Source: CAZKFA01 sp964551925
GTDB lineage: Bacteria > Cyanobacteriota > Vampirovibrionia > LMEP-6097
DNA: 47,276 bases
Reading direction: 5' to 3'
NCBI GenBank assembly: GCA_964551925.1
Contig: CAZKFA010000015.1
Location: forward strand, 1 to 47,276
A program made the position numbers and the translations under genes. Below the pieces are notes generated by a model that was not told the origin of the DNA, searched no databases, and saw only the letters and a program-made list of their open reading frames with translations. This document shows positions 16,056 to 25,105 of the stretch, one piece after another (the stretch's first letter is position 1; each line of letters begins with the position of its first letter).

Positions 16056-17267
16056 ATGGGACTATCGCAATATCTAACAACCATAGAAAAGAATCAACAA
16101 GCGATGTTTGATGAGTTACTAACTCTAGCAAATACAAACTCACACTCATATAATCTCAAAGGACTTGATCAATGTTTGCAACATATCAAGAGTTTATTTC
16201 ACAATAAATTCTCAAATATTACAATCACAGAGCTCGAACTTGATCCAGAAATTTATCAAGACCCCAAAGGTAAGACTCAAGAGCGTAAACTTGGCAAAGC
16301 TCTGAACATTCATAAAAACAACCACAACCCAGAAGCCAAGCGTGTATTACTTATGGGGCACCTTGACACAGTTTATCCAATTGATTCAGAGTTCCAAGTT
16401 TGTAAGCTAATCAGCGAGAACATTCTCAATGGTCCAGGAGTCGCTGATCTGAAAGGTGGTTTATTAGTCATGCTAATGGCACTAGAGATATTAGAAGCTA
16501 GTCCCTATGCCAAAAATATAAACTGGCAAGTATTTATCAATCCAGATGAGGAGATAGGGTCGCCTAGTTCTAGCAAATTATTCAAAGACTTAGCGAAACA
16601 TAACAATATAGCTTTGATCTACGAACCAGGTCTCAGTGATGGTTCTGTTGCCTATAAGCGTAAAGGCTCTGGGACTTATAGAGTTTCAGTTAAAGGCAAA
16701 GCTGCTCACGTTGGGAGAGCTTTCAACGAAGGTATAAGTGCGACTATTGCTCTAGCTAAATTTATCAGTCAAGCAAGTGAATTAACTTCTAGGCATATTA
16801 TTAATTTTGGCAAGATTGAGGGTGGTGGCCCCTTAAATATAATCCCAGACTGGGCTTACACTGATATCAATATTAGAATTGAGAATGATGATGAAGCTGA
16901 CACTATTACAAGTAAACTTCAATTTATCCTAGATTCCATCAGTCAAAGCACTGGAGTCACAATGGAACTTAGCGGCAAACTTAATCGTCCAGCAAAGATA
17001 CCAGATAAAAAAACTAAGAAGCTATTTGAGGCACTACAAATCTGTGCAAAAGAATTGGGACAAGAATTCCAAGCCAAAGATACTGGCGGTTGTTGTGACG
17101 GCAATAATCTTGCTGAACATGGACTAGCAAATATAGATACACTAGGAGTACTTGGCGGCAAAATTCATAGCAAGGATGAATTTATGCTAGTTTCAAGCTT
17201 AATAGAAAGAGCAAAGCTATCAGGATTATTCTTACTCAAACTCGCTCAGGGAGAGCTTATTGTCTAA
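16056..17267 (+). CDS. M20-family zinc metallopeptidase (carboxypeptidase G2-like)
   Basis: A 403-aa di-zinc peptidase or deacylase. Metal and catalytic motifs are in place: LLMGHLDTVYP (His, Asp), GPGVADLKGGLL (bridging Asp), INPDEEIGSPSS (Glu pair) and the C-terminal LGGKIHSKDEFM (His). A dimerisation domain (YRVSVKGKAAHVGRAF) sits between. It resembles glutamate carboxypeptidase/CPG2, which splits off C-terminal glutamate, and is related to deacylases such as ArgE and DapE. It overlaps astA by 8 bp, so in this operon it may act on an N-succinyl or N-acetyl amino acid; that is inference. I prefer ATG at 16056 over TTG at 16053 because TATGAT lies 8 bases before the ATG. Confidence 0.88.
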   Translation: MGLSQYLTTIEKNQQAMFDELLTLANTNSHSYNLKGLDQCLQHIKSLFHNKFSNITITELELDPEIYQDPKGKTQERKLGKALNIHKNNHNPEAKRVLLMGHLDTVYPIDSEFQVCKLISENILNGPGVADLKGGLLVMLMALEILEASPYAKNINWQVFINPDEEIGSPSSSKLFKDLAKHNNIALIYEPGLSDGSVAYKRKGSGTYRVSVKGKAAHVGRAFNEGISATIALAKFISQASELTSRHIINFGKIEGGGPLNIIPDWAYTDINIRIENDDEADTITSKLQFILDSISQSTGVTMELSGKLNRPAKIPDKKTKKLFEALQICAKELGQEFQAKDTGGCCDGNNLAEHGLANIDTLGVLGGKIHSKDEFMLVSSLIERAKLSGLFLLKLAQGELIV

Positions 17268-18267
17268 TTACTGCATACGACCAATAGCACATTCTGACTT
17301 AGCTGATGTCGCTAAATTAGCTACCTTAACTGGCATAGGCATGACCTCACTTACTGATGATCCAGTATTATTAGAGAAAAAAATTCAAAACTCTATAAAC
17401 AGCTTTATGATTACACCGACACAAATCGGTAATGAATTATATTTGCTTGTACTAGAAGATTTGGACTCCAAAACCATCGTAGGTACAGCTGCTATTAGAG
17501 CAAGAGTTGGTGGCTTCCAGCCATTCTACTCTTACCAGATCAAACAAGCCAAACACGATTCAGAAAGCCTCAACGTACACAAAGAAGTTGCGTATTTAGA
17601 ACTCTGTAAAGAGCATAATGGTCCTTCAATATTAAGCTCCTTATTCTTACATCCCGATCACCGCAAAGGCTCTCTAGGAAGACAACTTAGCTTATCAAGA
17701 TTATTATTTATTGCAGAGAATCGTAATCGCTTCACCGATACTTTAATTGCTGAGATGCGCGGCTATATCGAAAATGGTAAATCACCATTCTGGGAAAATG
17801 TCGTCAAACCTTTTTTTGATATGGAGTTTAGTGAGGCTGATCATCTTAGTGCTCAAGACAAAGGTTTCATCGCAGATCTAATGCCGCGTTATCCAATTTA
17901 TATACCACTACTCAAAAACGAAGTCATCAATTGCATCGGTAAAGTACACAAAGAAACAGAAGGAGCTCTACAATTCTTACTAGAAGAGGGTTTTAAGAAA
18001 GACTCTCACGTAGATATTTTTGATGCTGGTCCTAGAATAGCCGCAAAGATTAATGACCTTGCCACTATCAAAAACTCTCAACATTCCAAAATCACTAACA
18101 TCACAGACAAATTAGATGTATCAGAACATCACTTAATTGCTAATTGTAAAATAGACTTCAGAGCAAGCTATCAACCAATAGCAATAACTAAAGATGGTAT
18201 CACTATAAACAAAGCAACAGCTCAAATACTAAATCTAGAGCAAGGAGACGGAGTAAGATTTCTATGA
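17260..18267 (+). CDS. astA: Arginine N-succinyltransferase AstA
   Basis: A 335-aa GNAT-fold enzyme aligning with AstA along its whole length. It uses succinyl-CoA to succinylate L-arginine (and ornithine in some species), the first step of the AST catabolic pathway. Recognisable blocks are IRPIAHSDLADVAKLA, GMTSLTDDPVLLEKKI, TDTLIAEMRGYIENGKSPFW, the long FIADLMPRYPIYIPLL and HVDIFDAGPRI. The start is TTG at 17260, inside the end of the M20 gene, and the stop overlaps astD by four bases (ATGA). AstB, AstC and AstE are not in this window, which is unusual since AST genes normally cluster. Confidence 0.92.
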   Translation: MSNYCIRPIAHSDLADVAKLATLTGIGMTSLTDDPVLLEKKIQNSINSFMITPTQIGNELYLLVLEDLDSKTIVGTAAIRARVGGFQPFYSYQIKQAKHDSESLNVHKEVAYLELCKEHNGPSILSSLFLHPDHRKGSLGRQLSLSRLLFIAENRNRFTDTLIAEMRGYIENGKSPFWENVVKPFFDMEFSEADHLSAQDKGFIADLMPRYPIYIPLLKNEVINCIGKVHKETEGALQFLLEEGFKKDSHVDIFDAGPRIAAKINDLATIKNSQHSKITNITDKLDVSEHHLIANCKIDFRASYQPIAITKDGITINKATAQILNLEQGDGVRFL

Positions 18268-19748
18268 CACATTATATCAATGGCAAATGGTTAGAATCTC
18301 AAGGTCAAAATTTTAGCTCTATCAATCCATTCACCCAAAAGCAAATCTGGAGCGGTACTGAAGCTACAGCTAAAGAAGTCGATCTTGCTATAACTGCAGC
18401 CCAAACAGCATTTGAAACTTGGGGAAAGTTAGCCGTCTCAGAGAGACTAACTTATCTAGAAAAATTTATTCAATTATTAGCTGATCATAAAGATAGATTA
18501 GCTCAGCTACTCTGCGATGATAGTGGCAAAACTCTTTGGGAGTGTAAGATGGAGATCTCTGCCATGATTGGCAAACTTGCAATCTCAGTAGAATCCTTCA
18601 ATGAGCGTTGTGGTGATAGATCCAAAGCAATGGGCTCTAGTCATTTGACCACTATGACTAATACTTCTACTACTCGTTTCAAACCTCATGGAATAGTCGC
18701 TATCTATGGTCCTTATAATTTTCCTGGTCATGTGCCCAACGGTCATATTATTCCCGCCCTACTTGCTGGTAACACAGTAGTCTTCAAACCTAGTGAGCTA
18801 ACACCTTTGATCAGTGAAGAGATAATCAAACTCTGGGAACTAACTAAGATTCCTAATGGAGTTATCAACTTAGTACAAGGCAAAGCTGAGACTGGAATAT
18901 TATTAGCCCAAGATCCGCGACTCAAAGGAATATTTTTTACTGGCAGCTCAAGAACCGGCAAAATCCTTCACGAGAATTATGCCAAGCAACCAGATAAAAT
19001 CCTAGCGCTTGAAATGGGTGGCAACAATCCGCTTATTGCTCATGAGTTCAAAGATCTAGATGCTGCAGTATATTTAATTATCCAATCAGCATTTATGAGC
19101 TCAGGACAACGCTGTACTTGCGCTCGCAGATTAATTCTTATCGAATCAGAACAAACCCAAACTTTAATCAAACGCTTAGTTGAATTAAGCGCTCGTATCA
19201 AAGTCGGCAACCCCAATAATGATGATACTTTCATGGGACCTGTGATCTCAGCCATTCAAGGACAAAAAATACTAGATAAATATCAAGAGCTTATTGAAGC
19301 AGGAGCTAAACCATTATTAGAGATGAGAGTGCTAGAAAACAATCCCGCCTTACTCAGTCCTGCAATAATAGACTGCAGCGAGATCTCAACCGATGAAGAA
19401 GTATTCGGTCCACTACTACAAGTTAAGATAGTCAAAGACTGGGACTCGGCTATCATAGAAGCAAACAATACTCGCTATGGTTTATCAGCAGGCTTAATCA
19501 GTGACAGTAAAGAACTTTATGAAGATTTTTATCAGCGTATTGAAGCGGGATTAATTAACTGGAACAATCAACTCACCGGTGCTAGTAGCTCTGCGCCTTT
19601 TGGTGGGATCAAAGATAGCGGAAATCACAGACCGACGGCTTATCATGCTGCTGATTATTGTTCTTATCCAGTATCTTCACTAGAATCCGCGAACCTAGAA
19701 CTACCAGAAAAACTGAGTCCAGGATTGGATTTCTCCACAACCTTATAG
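18264..19748 (+). CDS. astD: N-succinylglutamate 5-semialdehyde dehydrogenase AstD
   Basis: A 494-aa aldehyde dehydrogenase that oxidises succinylglutamate semialdehyde to succinylglutamate with NAD. It is close to enterobacterial AstD: IYGPYNFPGHVPNGHI, LLAGNTVVFKPSELTP, FTGSSRTGKILH, the catalytic Glu in LALEMGGNNPLI, the catalytic Cys in SGQRCTCARRLI, FGPLLQVKI and NWNNQLTGASSSAPFGGI, finishing SPGLDFSTTL. It is the most gammaproteobacterial-looking gene in the window. It overlaps astA and is followed after 34 bp by argJ. A hairpin includes its stop codon. Confidence 0.96.
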   Translation: MTHYINGKWLESQGQNFSSINPFTQKQIWSGTEATAKEVDLAITAAQTAFETWGKLAVSERLTYLEKFIQLLADHKDRLAQLLCDDSGKTLWECKMEISAMIGKLAISVESFNERCGDRSKAMGSSHLTTMTNTSTTRFKPHGIVAIYGPYNFPGHVPNGHIIPALLAGNTVVFKPSELTPLISEEIIKLWELTKIPNGVINLVQGKAETGILLAQDPRLKGIFFTGSSRTGKILHENYAKQPDKILALEMGGNNPLIAHEFKDLDAAVYLIIQSAFMSSGQRCTCARRLILIESEQTQTLIKRLVELSARIKVGNPNNDDTFMGPVISAIQGQKILDKYQELIEAGAKPLLEMRVLENNPALLSPAIIDCSEISTDEEVFGPLLQVKIVKDWDSAIIEANNTRYGLSAGLISDSKELYEDFYQRIEAGLINWNNQLTGASSSAPFGGIKDSGNHRPTAYHAADYCSYPVSSLESANLELPEKLSPGLDFSTTL

Positions 19749-19762
19749 TGCTACTATAAGGT
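19740..19762 (+). other. Hairpin over the astD stop codon
   Basis: A perfect 9-bp stem ACCTTATAG/CTATAAGGT with loop TGCTA includes the astD TAG. No T-run follows, so it is a weak terminator at best; it might protect or segment the mRNA between astD and argJ. Confidence 0.45.
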
Positions 19763-19782
19763 CATTCTCTAGGTTACAATAA

Positions 19783-21264
19783 ATGATAGTGAAACAACAG
19801 CAATTAACTATAGATATATATCCCCTGCCAGGAATCAAGTTAACTGGTAATCATGCCATCAAAGATCATATCAATCTCACTGGTACTGCTATCAAGGATA
19901 TTGGCTTTGTGCCACTTGGTGAACTATATACCGCACATAATGACCCTAATGCAATTATTGTTGTTGGGATCAAAGCTGGAACAACTATCAGCGACAAAGA
20001 AGCAGAACTTCTCAAAGAAGCTGGTGCCAAGGCTTATAGCTACTCACTTATAGAACCTGCTCTCTATGCTGCAGCTAATGGCTATCAACTCAATGCAACT
20101 GGTATAGTACCAGAGATACCCAAGGGCTTCAAATTATTTAGTGCAAACACTGGATTGAAAACAACTGGCAAAAAAGATATCGGTATTATTCACTCTGAGA
20201 CTCCTTGTCTCTGGGCGGGTTGTTTTACAACCAACTCAGCAAGAGCTGCTTGCGTTAATAACAATATTTCTCAACTAGGTCAAAAAATTTCAGCCTTAAT
20301 TTGCAATTCTGGTAATGCTAATGCTTGTACTGGGACTGAAGGTAATGTCAACGACCATAAGTTACGCGAGCTTACAGCTAAATTACTCAAAATTAATCCC
20401 CAAGAGGTTCTTACAGCAAGCACCGGCAAGATTGGAGTGCAGCTTGAGATGTCAGTTATCTCTCAGACTATTGAATCAATCTCTACTGCTGACTCTGATG
20501 TCTTAGGATTTGCGGAAGCGATCTTGACAACGGATCTTGTGATCAAAGTTTCAGCAAAAGCAAGTTGGCTAGGAATGACTAAAGGTAGTGGTATGATCGC
20601 TCCTAATATGGCAACCATGTTAGCCTTTATTATAAGCGATGTACGAATCAAAGGACTCAATGAAACAGAGTCTCAAAAAGTATTTCAACAATCACTTAGT
20701 GAAATCACAGCAAGAACTTTTAATCGCATCTCAGTTGATGGCGACACCAGTACCAACGACATGGTGGTATTTATGAGCAACGGCAAAGGTCAAGAGATCA
20801 GCATAGAAGAATTCAAAAGCAATCTAGAAGCTATTTGCAAAGATCTAGCTCTAAAGATTATTGCTGACGGTGAGGGCGTAACTAAAATCATAGAACTGAA
20901 AATTACTGGCTATAAAGATCAAGTGAGTGCTATTACGATTGGCAATAATATAATTAATTCACCACTAGTGAAGACAGCGCTACATGGCTGCGATCCAAAC
21001 TGGGGACGGATTGTCGCAGCTTGTGGCAAAGGTCAAAAAATAAATCTTGAGCAATTAGAATTGAGCTTTTTTGATGTGATTGTTTTTAGCAAAGGTCTGC
21101 CAACGGATTTTGATAAAATCACACTAGCTAAACGTATGAGAAAAAATAAATTTATTCCAGTGAGTTTAAATTTGGGTGAAACTCACTCAGAGACCTGTCT
21201 ACAATTTTGGGGAACTGATTTGAGTTATGACTACGTCAAAATCAATGCTGAGTATTTTACTTAG
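19783..21264 (+). CDS. argJ: Glutamate N-acetyltransferase/ornithine acetyltransferase ArgJ with N-terminal extension
   Basis: A 493-aa protein. From about residue 110 it is ArgJ: GFKLFSANTGLKTTGKKDIG, CLWAGCFTTNSARAACV, ICNSGNANACTG, the self-cleavage site KGSGMIAPNMATML with nucleophile Thr278, SVDGDTSTNDMV, and a C-terminal HGCDPNWGRIVAACGK. ArgJ recycles the acetyl group from N-acetylornithine to glutamate in arginine synthesis. Typical ArgJ is about 400 aa with Thr near 190-200, so roughly 90 extra residues precede it (including VPLGELYTAHNDPNAIIVVG and TISDKEAELLKEAGAKAYSY), which I cannot assign. The placement right after astA-astD puts a biosynthetic enzyme next to catabolic ones. It ends four bases into a convergent small gene. 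Confidence 0.93.
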   Translation: MIVKQQQLTIDIYPLPGIKLTGNHAIKDHINLTGTAIKDIGFVPLGELYTAHNDPNAIIVVGIKAGTTISDKEAELLKEAGAKAYSYSLIEPALYAAANGYQLNATGIVPEIPKGFKLFSANTGLKTTGKKDIGIIHSETPCLWAGCFTTNSARAACVNNNISQLGQKISALICNSGNANACTGTEGNVNDHKLRELTAKLLKINPQEVLTASTGKIGVQLEMSVISQTIESISTADSDVLGFAEAILTTDLVIKVSAKASWLGMTKGSGMIAPNMATMLAFIISDVRIKGLNETESQKVFQQSLSEITARTFNRISVDGDTSTNDMVVFMSNGKGQEISIEEFKSNLEAICKDLALKIIADGEGVTKIIELKITGYKDQVSAITIGNNIINSPLVKTALHGCDPNWGRIVAACGKGQKINLEQLELSFFDVIVFSKGLPTDFDKITLAKRMRKNKFIPVSLNLGETHSETCLQFWGTDLSYDYVKINAEYFT

Positions 21265-21626
21265 GCAGCGTCCGCACTCGGCACGAAGTGTTCACAATAA
21301 GCTAGAGGTAAATGTGCTCTGGATAAATCTTGTCTCCGAGCTTCAGCGATATTCTCTTGGATAAATCTCAGAACTGCAGCTGAGTCACTTTGCTGACCAC
21401 TATATTCTCTGACTTCATTATGATTAAGAGCAGATAATTTGGAGTCAATAACAAAAAACGTTAAATCAGGTGCGATAGTAAAGGAATCATCCTTTCCTGC
21501 CTGCAAAGCACTTGTAATTCTCTCGCGTACATCTGTCTCAGAACTTAATTTAAGGCAACCATTGCCTCTTGCTTGGCTCAGTCTCTCTATACCAGTTCTA
21601 ATAGCATTATGTAATCCTTGAATCAT
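21261..21626 (-). CDS. Hypothetical protein, 121 aa
   Basis: No family recognised. The sequence starts MIQGLHNAIRTGIERLSQAR, has a central segment FTIAPDLTFFVIDSKLSAL and ends in an Ala-rich tail after YCEHFVPS. No signal peptide or membrane helix. TAAGAT lies 12 bases before the ATG, consistent with a monocistronic, near-leaderless gene. It overlaps the argJ end by 4 bp on the opposite strand. Confidence 0.6.
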   Translation of the reverse strand: MIQGLHNAIRTGIERLSQARGNGCLKLSSETDVRERITSALQAGKDDSFTIAPDLTFFVIDSKLSALNHNEVREYSGQQSDSAAVLRFIQENIAEARRQDLSRAHLPLAYCEHFVPSADAA

Positions 21627-21825
21627 AACAGAGGAATTATCTTAGCAGAAGAAAGTTGATATTGTCAATACTAAATACTAAGGAAATGTTAAGGACACCC
21701 TTTTAGTAAGTTTTATATCCTTGAGTGGATCATTAGCCCGTAACAGGGGTTTGAACTAATATACATTAAACGTATTAGATTTTTTAGATAATACGGCGGA
21801 ATAAAACTAAAGTACCCCTAATATT

Positions 21826-23556
21826 ATGAGTTGTTTTACCAAAAACACTATTCTGTTTATTGTGCTTGTTTTAAGTATGGGGCCGTGCTTTGCTTTAAAT
21901 GATGGAGCTGGAAGTGAATTCTTCTCAAGTAATCTTGGTATACGTACCATGCCGCGCGCAGGTTCTGCTCTTGATGTGAATGGAACTATCATTAGTAATG
22001 GATTTCAGCTGACAAGTAATATAATCAATGGCGGGATTTTGACTGCCAATGCTACAGGAGTTGGGACCTGGACAAGCTTCACTGCTGGAGCTACTAATAT
22101 TGATGGATTGTCAGATGCTGCAGTTGTCAATAATTCAATCTTCCTAGGATCTGGTGCTGGAGCGGCTAATACTTCTGGAACCACCTATTCGACAGGGCTT
22201 GGATATAACGCTCTGAATGCAAACAGCACTGGTCTCTATAATTCAGCTTTTGGATATCTTGCACTTCAGTCTAATATTAGTGGAAATAGCAACACAGCAG
22301 TTGGTTACAGTGCATTAGCCAATAGTACTGCTGGTAGTAATTCTGCTGTTGGTAGTTCAGCGATGATTGCTAATACTACTGGCAGCCAAAATACTGCTGT
22401 TGGTAGTCAGGCGCTGAACTCTAACATTGATGGGAACCAAAATACTGCCATTGGTAATTCTGCTTTGCGTAATAACACAAGCGGTATACAGAATAGTGCT
22501 CTCGGTTATCAGGCACTCTTTAATAATACTGGCAGCTATAACGTTGCTGTTGGTAGTCAGGCACTGATTAATAATGCCACCGGCATTAACAACACTGCTG
22601 TTGGAACTTACGCTTTGTACTATGCTGACAATGGTTCTAATTACAATACTGCCGTTGGTTTTCAAGCAGGTGAGGGAACACCTTCTAATGAATTTTCTAA
22701 TGGCACTTTTCTTGGCTATCAAACTGGTATCGCATTAACAACAGGAGATAACAATATTCTTATTGGCTACAAAGCTGGTGAGAATATTAATTCAGGCTCT
22801 TCAAACATAGTTATTGGTTATGATATTGATGCCCCATTACCAGCTGGCAATAATCAACTTTCTATTGGTAATTTAATCTACGGAACTGGTGTTGATGGGA
22901 TTAATACAACACTCTCTACGGGTAACATCGGTATCGGCACTAGTAGTCCTGCTGCTAAGTTAGATGTTAATGGTGCGATCAAACTTGGAACTACTTCAAC
23001 TTGCACAGAAGGCACTCAGCGATACGATCCTACGACGAATGGCATGCAGTTTTGTAATAATGCAGCCACTTGGATTAGTATGGGAACTAGTACTGGTAGC
23101 TTGACTTCATGGACCCTTGTTGCTGAAGAGAATTTTCCTAATACTACTGCTACTGGTTGGAGTACAACCACCACGAGCATCTGCGTAACTGGACATAGAA
23201 TTCTTGGTGGTTATAACGTTTTAGGTAATGGTATAAATGTCTCTAAAACTTTCAGCAGCTTACCAACACACACTAAAGTGATGGTTAGGTTTAATTATTA
23301 TTCATTAGATAGCTGGGACAATGAATCAGCTTGGGTTGCGTTCGACGGACAAATAGTTTGGCGAGCAACATTAGACCAACTAGATGATGAGAGAACTGCT
23401 TTATGTGGAGGCTCACAAAATGATGTTATTACTTCAGGGGAAGCAATCTTTGATCATAGTGCTAGTAGTGTAACTGTACAATTTGGCTCAAGCCTCAATG
23501 AAGCAACTACCAACGAATCCTTCGGCGTCGACAACGTCGAGATCTGGGTCAGGTAG
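21826..23556 (+). CDS. Secreted YadA-head-like repeat surface protein
   Basis: A 576-aa exported protein. Residues 1-25 are a signal peptide (ILFIVLVLSMGPCFA, cleavage probably after CFA). Residues about 110-310 carry some dozen copies of a 14-22 residue repeat of the form N-TAVGYSAL, as in the beta-roll heads of trimeric autotransporters and tail-fibre-like proteins. Then GIGTSSPAAKLDVNGAIKLG, a segment common in bacterial fibre proteins, and from about 430 a separate beta-rich module (KVMVRFNYYSLDSWDNESAW, AFDGQIVWRA) ending VDNVEIWVR. There is no C-terminal YadA beta-barrel anchor, so it may be released or attached another way. It lies convergent to a PMT glycosyltransferase (8-bp overlap). 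A role in adhesion is inference. Confidence 0.8.
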   Translation: MSCFTKNTILFIVLVLSMGPCFALNDGAGSEFFSSNLGIRTMPRAGSALDVNGTIISNGFQLTSNIINGGILTANATGVGTWTSFTAGATNIDGLSDAAVVNNSIFLGSGAGAANTSGTTYSTGLGYNALNANSTGLYNSAFGYLALQSNISGNSNTAVGYSALANSTAGSNSAVGSSAMIANTTGSQNTAVGSQALNSNIDGNQNTAIGNSALRNNTSGIQNSALGYQALFNNTGSYNVAVGSQALINNATGINNTAVGTYALYYADNGSNYNTAVGFQAGEGTPSNEFSNGTFLGYQTGIALTTGDNNILIGYKAGENINSGSSNIVIGYDIDAPLPAGNNQLSIGNLIYGTGVDGINTTLSTGNIGIGTSSPAAKLDVNGAIKLGTTSTCTEGTQRYDPTTNGMQFCNNAATWISMGTSTGSLTSWTLVAEENFPNTTATGWSTTTTSICVTGHRILGGYNVLGNGINVSKTFSSLPTHTKVMVRFNYYSLDSWDNESAWVAFDGQIVWRATLDQLDDERTALCGGSQNDVITSGEAIFDHSASSVTVQFGSSLNEATTNESFGVDNVEIWVR

Positions 23557-25105
23557 CGGGCTTGAGAGAATAAATATATTTATCATCCTCAAACAATATC
23601 TGATGTTCACAATTTATTTGCTTGCCCATATTTTGCTTGATGACAAAATATAACTCTTGCTTAGTAGCAAGTAATTCACTAAGCCTAATATTATCAACAA
23701 CTCTCTTAGCATAGTAAGTAAAACTTGGACGCTCTATCTCTATACTCACAAGCTTTGCTTGAGCTGGAATCATCAGTGTAAATTTTTGGATACCCTCAGC
23801 TTTGAATTTTGCAAGTGGCATTAATATAACAGGAACTAACATTAACAAAACTAAAGAGACTCCAAAAACAAAACTCCAAAAAGCTAATTCAAAGCGCCCA
23901 TGTTTTACTATACACTGTATAATAAATCCAATTATTATAATAGAACTAGCTGATAAAATAAGCTCCATTTTATCTATACAGTGTATAATAAATGGCTCGT
24001 TAGTGAAGTTTTGGTAAGGTAAGTTTACTAAGATCAAGAATATTATTCCAAGAATCAAAAATCCCAAATAAACACACTGCAAATATTTACTAGCCAAATT
24101 ATCTTTGAGCCATAGAGTAATCAAAATCATCAATGGTAAGTAAACCGGCAAAATATAATTAATCAGTTTAGTTGCAGCAAGGCTGTAAAAAACAGTGAAT
24201 ACTAGAAACCAAATCAAAGCAAAAACTTTAATGTCACTTTTCTTTGTCAAGAATATTTTCGGCAAGAATAAACTCCATGGCAAAGCTCCAATTACAATCA
24301 CTGGCAGATAAAAATACCAAGCCCCATGATGCCCAGAGAGAGTCCCCGAGAAACGCTCTAGATTGTGTTTGAAAAAAAATACATTGGTAAACTCACCAGC
24401 TGTTGCTTGATGCACAGTTATATACCAAGGCAAACTGATCAGTAAAAACAATACTAGAGCCTTAAGTATTAGAGACCAATTGTTTAACAAAAAAAGTAAT
24501 AGTTGCTTTTTATAAAGCAGAAATACAAAAATCACCAATACCGGCAAAGCCAATGCTACAGGACCTTTGCAAAGCACACCAAACGCCATCATCAAAGCAG
24601 AAAAATAAAGCAAAACATTTGATCGCCACGCTCTACTACGTAGATCATGTAATAAAATAACTTCATAGAATTTATAAAAAAATACCAAAGCCGCTGACAT
24701 GCACAATGTGAGCAACATATCTGTTACCGACATCCGCGCCATAATAAAAAACTCTAAACTTGTTGTTAGTAAAATGGCGCTCGTAAAAGAACCTAAGCTA
24801 TAAGCACAAGCTATCAAACCAAGAGCCGCAAGCACTGAGGGTAAACGCGCTGCCCATTCACTCACACCAAAAGCCTTGAACGACAGGATCTCAGCCCAAT
24901 AAAACAATATTGGTTTGTCATAACGAGGCACTTCATTAAAATACGGCACTATATAATCCTGCCTATTAATCATCTCTCTAGCTGCTTCGGCGTAACGCGG
25001 TTCATCAAGATCCATAAGAGCATAATTACCCATCTGAAACGATAGTAAAAAAAACGCGAACACTAACAAAAGCAAAAATCTATAACGTTGCAGAATACTA
25101 ATCAT
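23549..25105 (-). CDS. GT39/ArnT-type polytopic glycosyltransferase
   Basis: A 518-aa membrane protein of the PMT_2/ArnT superfamily, which transfers sugars from polyprenyl phosphate to lipid A, protein or other acceptors on the outer face of the inner membrane. The N-terminal hallmark MDLDEPRYAEAAREM (catalytic Asp-Glu) follows the first helix, then PRYDKPILFYWAE and WAARLPSVLAALG; about 11 helices follow and a small C-terminal soluble domain. It overlaps the upstream dehydrogenase by 8 bp. Two copies of the dispersed palindrome lie inside, 66 bp apart, each encoding a similar peptide (FIIHCIDK and FIIQCIVK). Confidence 0.9.
   Translation of the reverse strand: MISILQRYRFLLLLVFAFFLLSFQMGNYALMDLDEPRYAEAAREMINRQDYIVPYFNEVPRYDKPILFYWAEILSFKAFGVSEWAARLPSVLAALGLIACAYSLGSFTSAILLTTSLEFFIMARMSVTDMLLTLCMSAALVFFYKFYEVILLHDLRSRAWRSNVLLYFSALMMAFGVLCKGPVALALPVLVIFVFLLYKKQLLLFLLNNWSLILKALVLFLLISLPWYITVHQATAGEFTNVFFFKHNLERFSGTLSGHHGAWYFYLPVIVIGALPWSLFLPKIFLTKKSDIKVFALIWFLVFTVFYSLAATKLINYILPVYLPLMILITLWLKDNLASKYLQCVYLGFLILGIIFLILVNLPYQNFTNEPFIIHCIDKMELILSASSIIIIGFIIQCIVKHGRFELAFWSFVFGVSLVLLMLVPVILMPLAKFKAEGIQKFTLMIPAQAKLVSIEIERPSFTYYAKRVVDNIRLSELLATKQELYFVIKQNMGKQINCEHQILFEDDKYIYSLKPAT
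23905..23991. repeat. Palindrome copies 3 and 4 inside the GT39 gene
   Basis: Copies at 23905-23925 and 23971-23991, both with core TATACASTGTATA, start 66 bp apart (22 codons). Copy 4 extends to a near-palindrome of 31 bp bounded by CCATTT and AAATGG. Both are read in the same frame of the host gene. Confidence 0.75.

Noticed and set aside
22200..22680. The repeated segments of the surface protein as a CRISPR-like or tandem DNA array
   Set aside because: The repeats are in the protein; the DNA differs from unit to unit and has no constant spacers.
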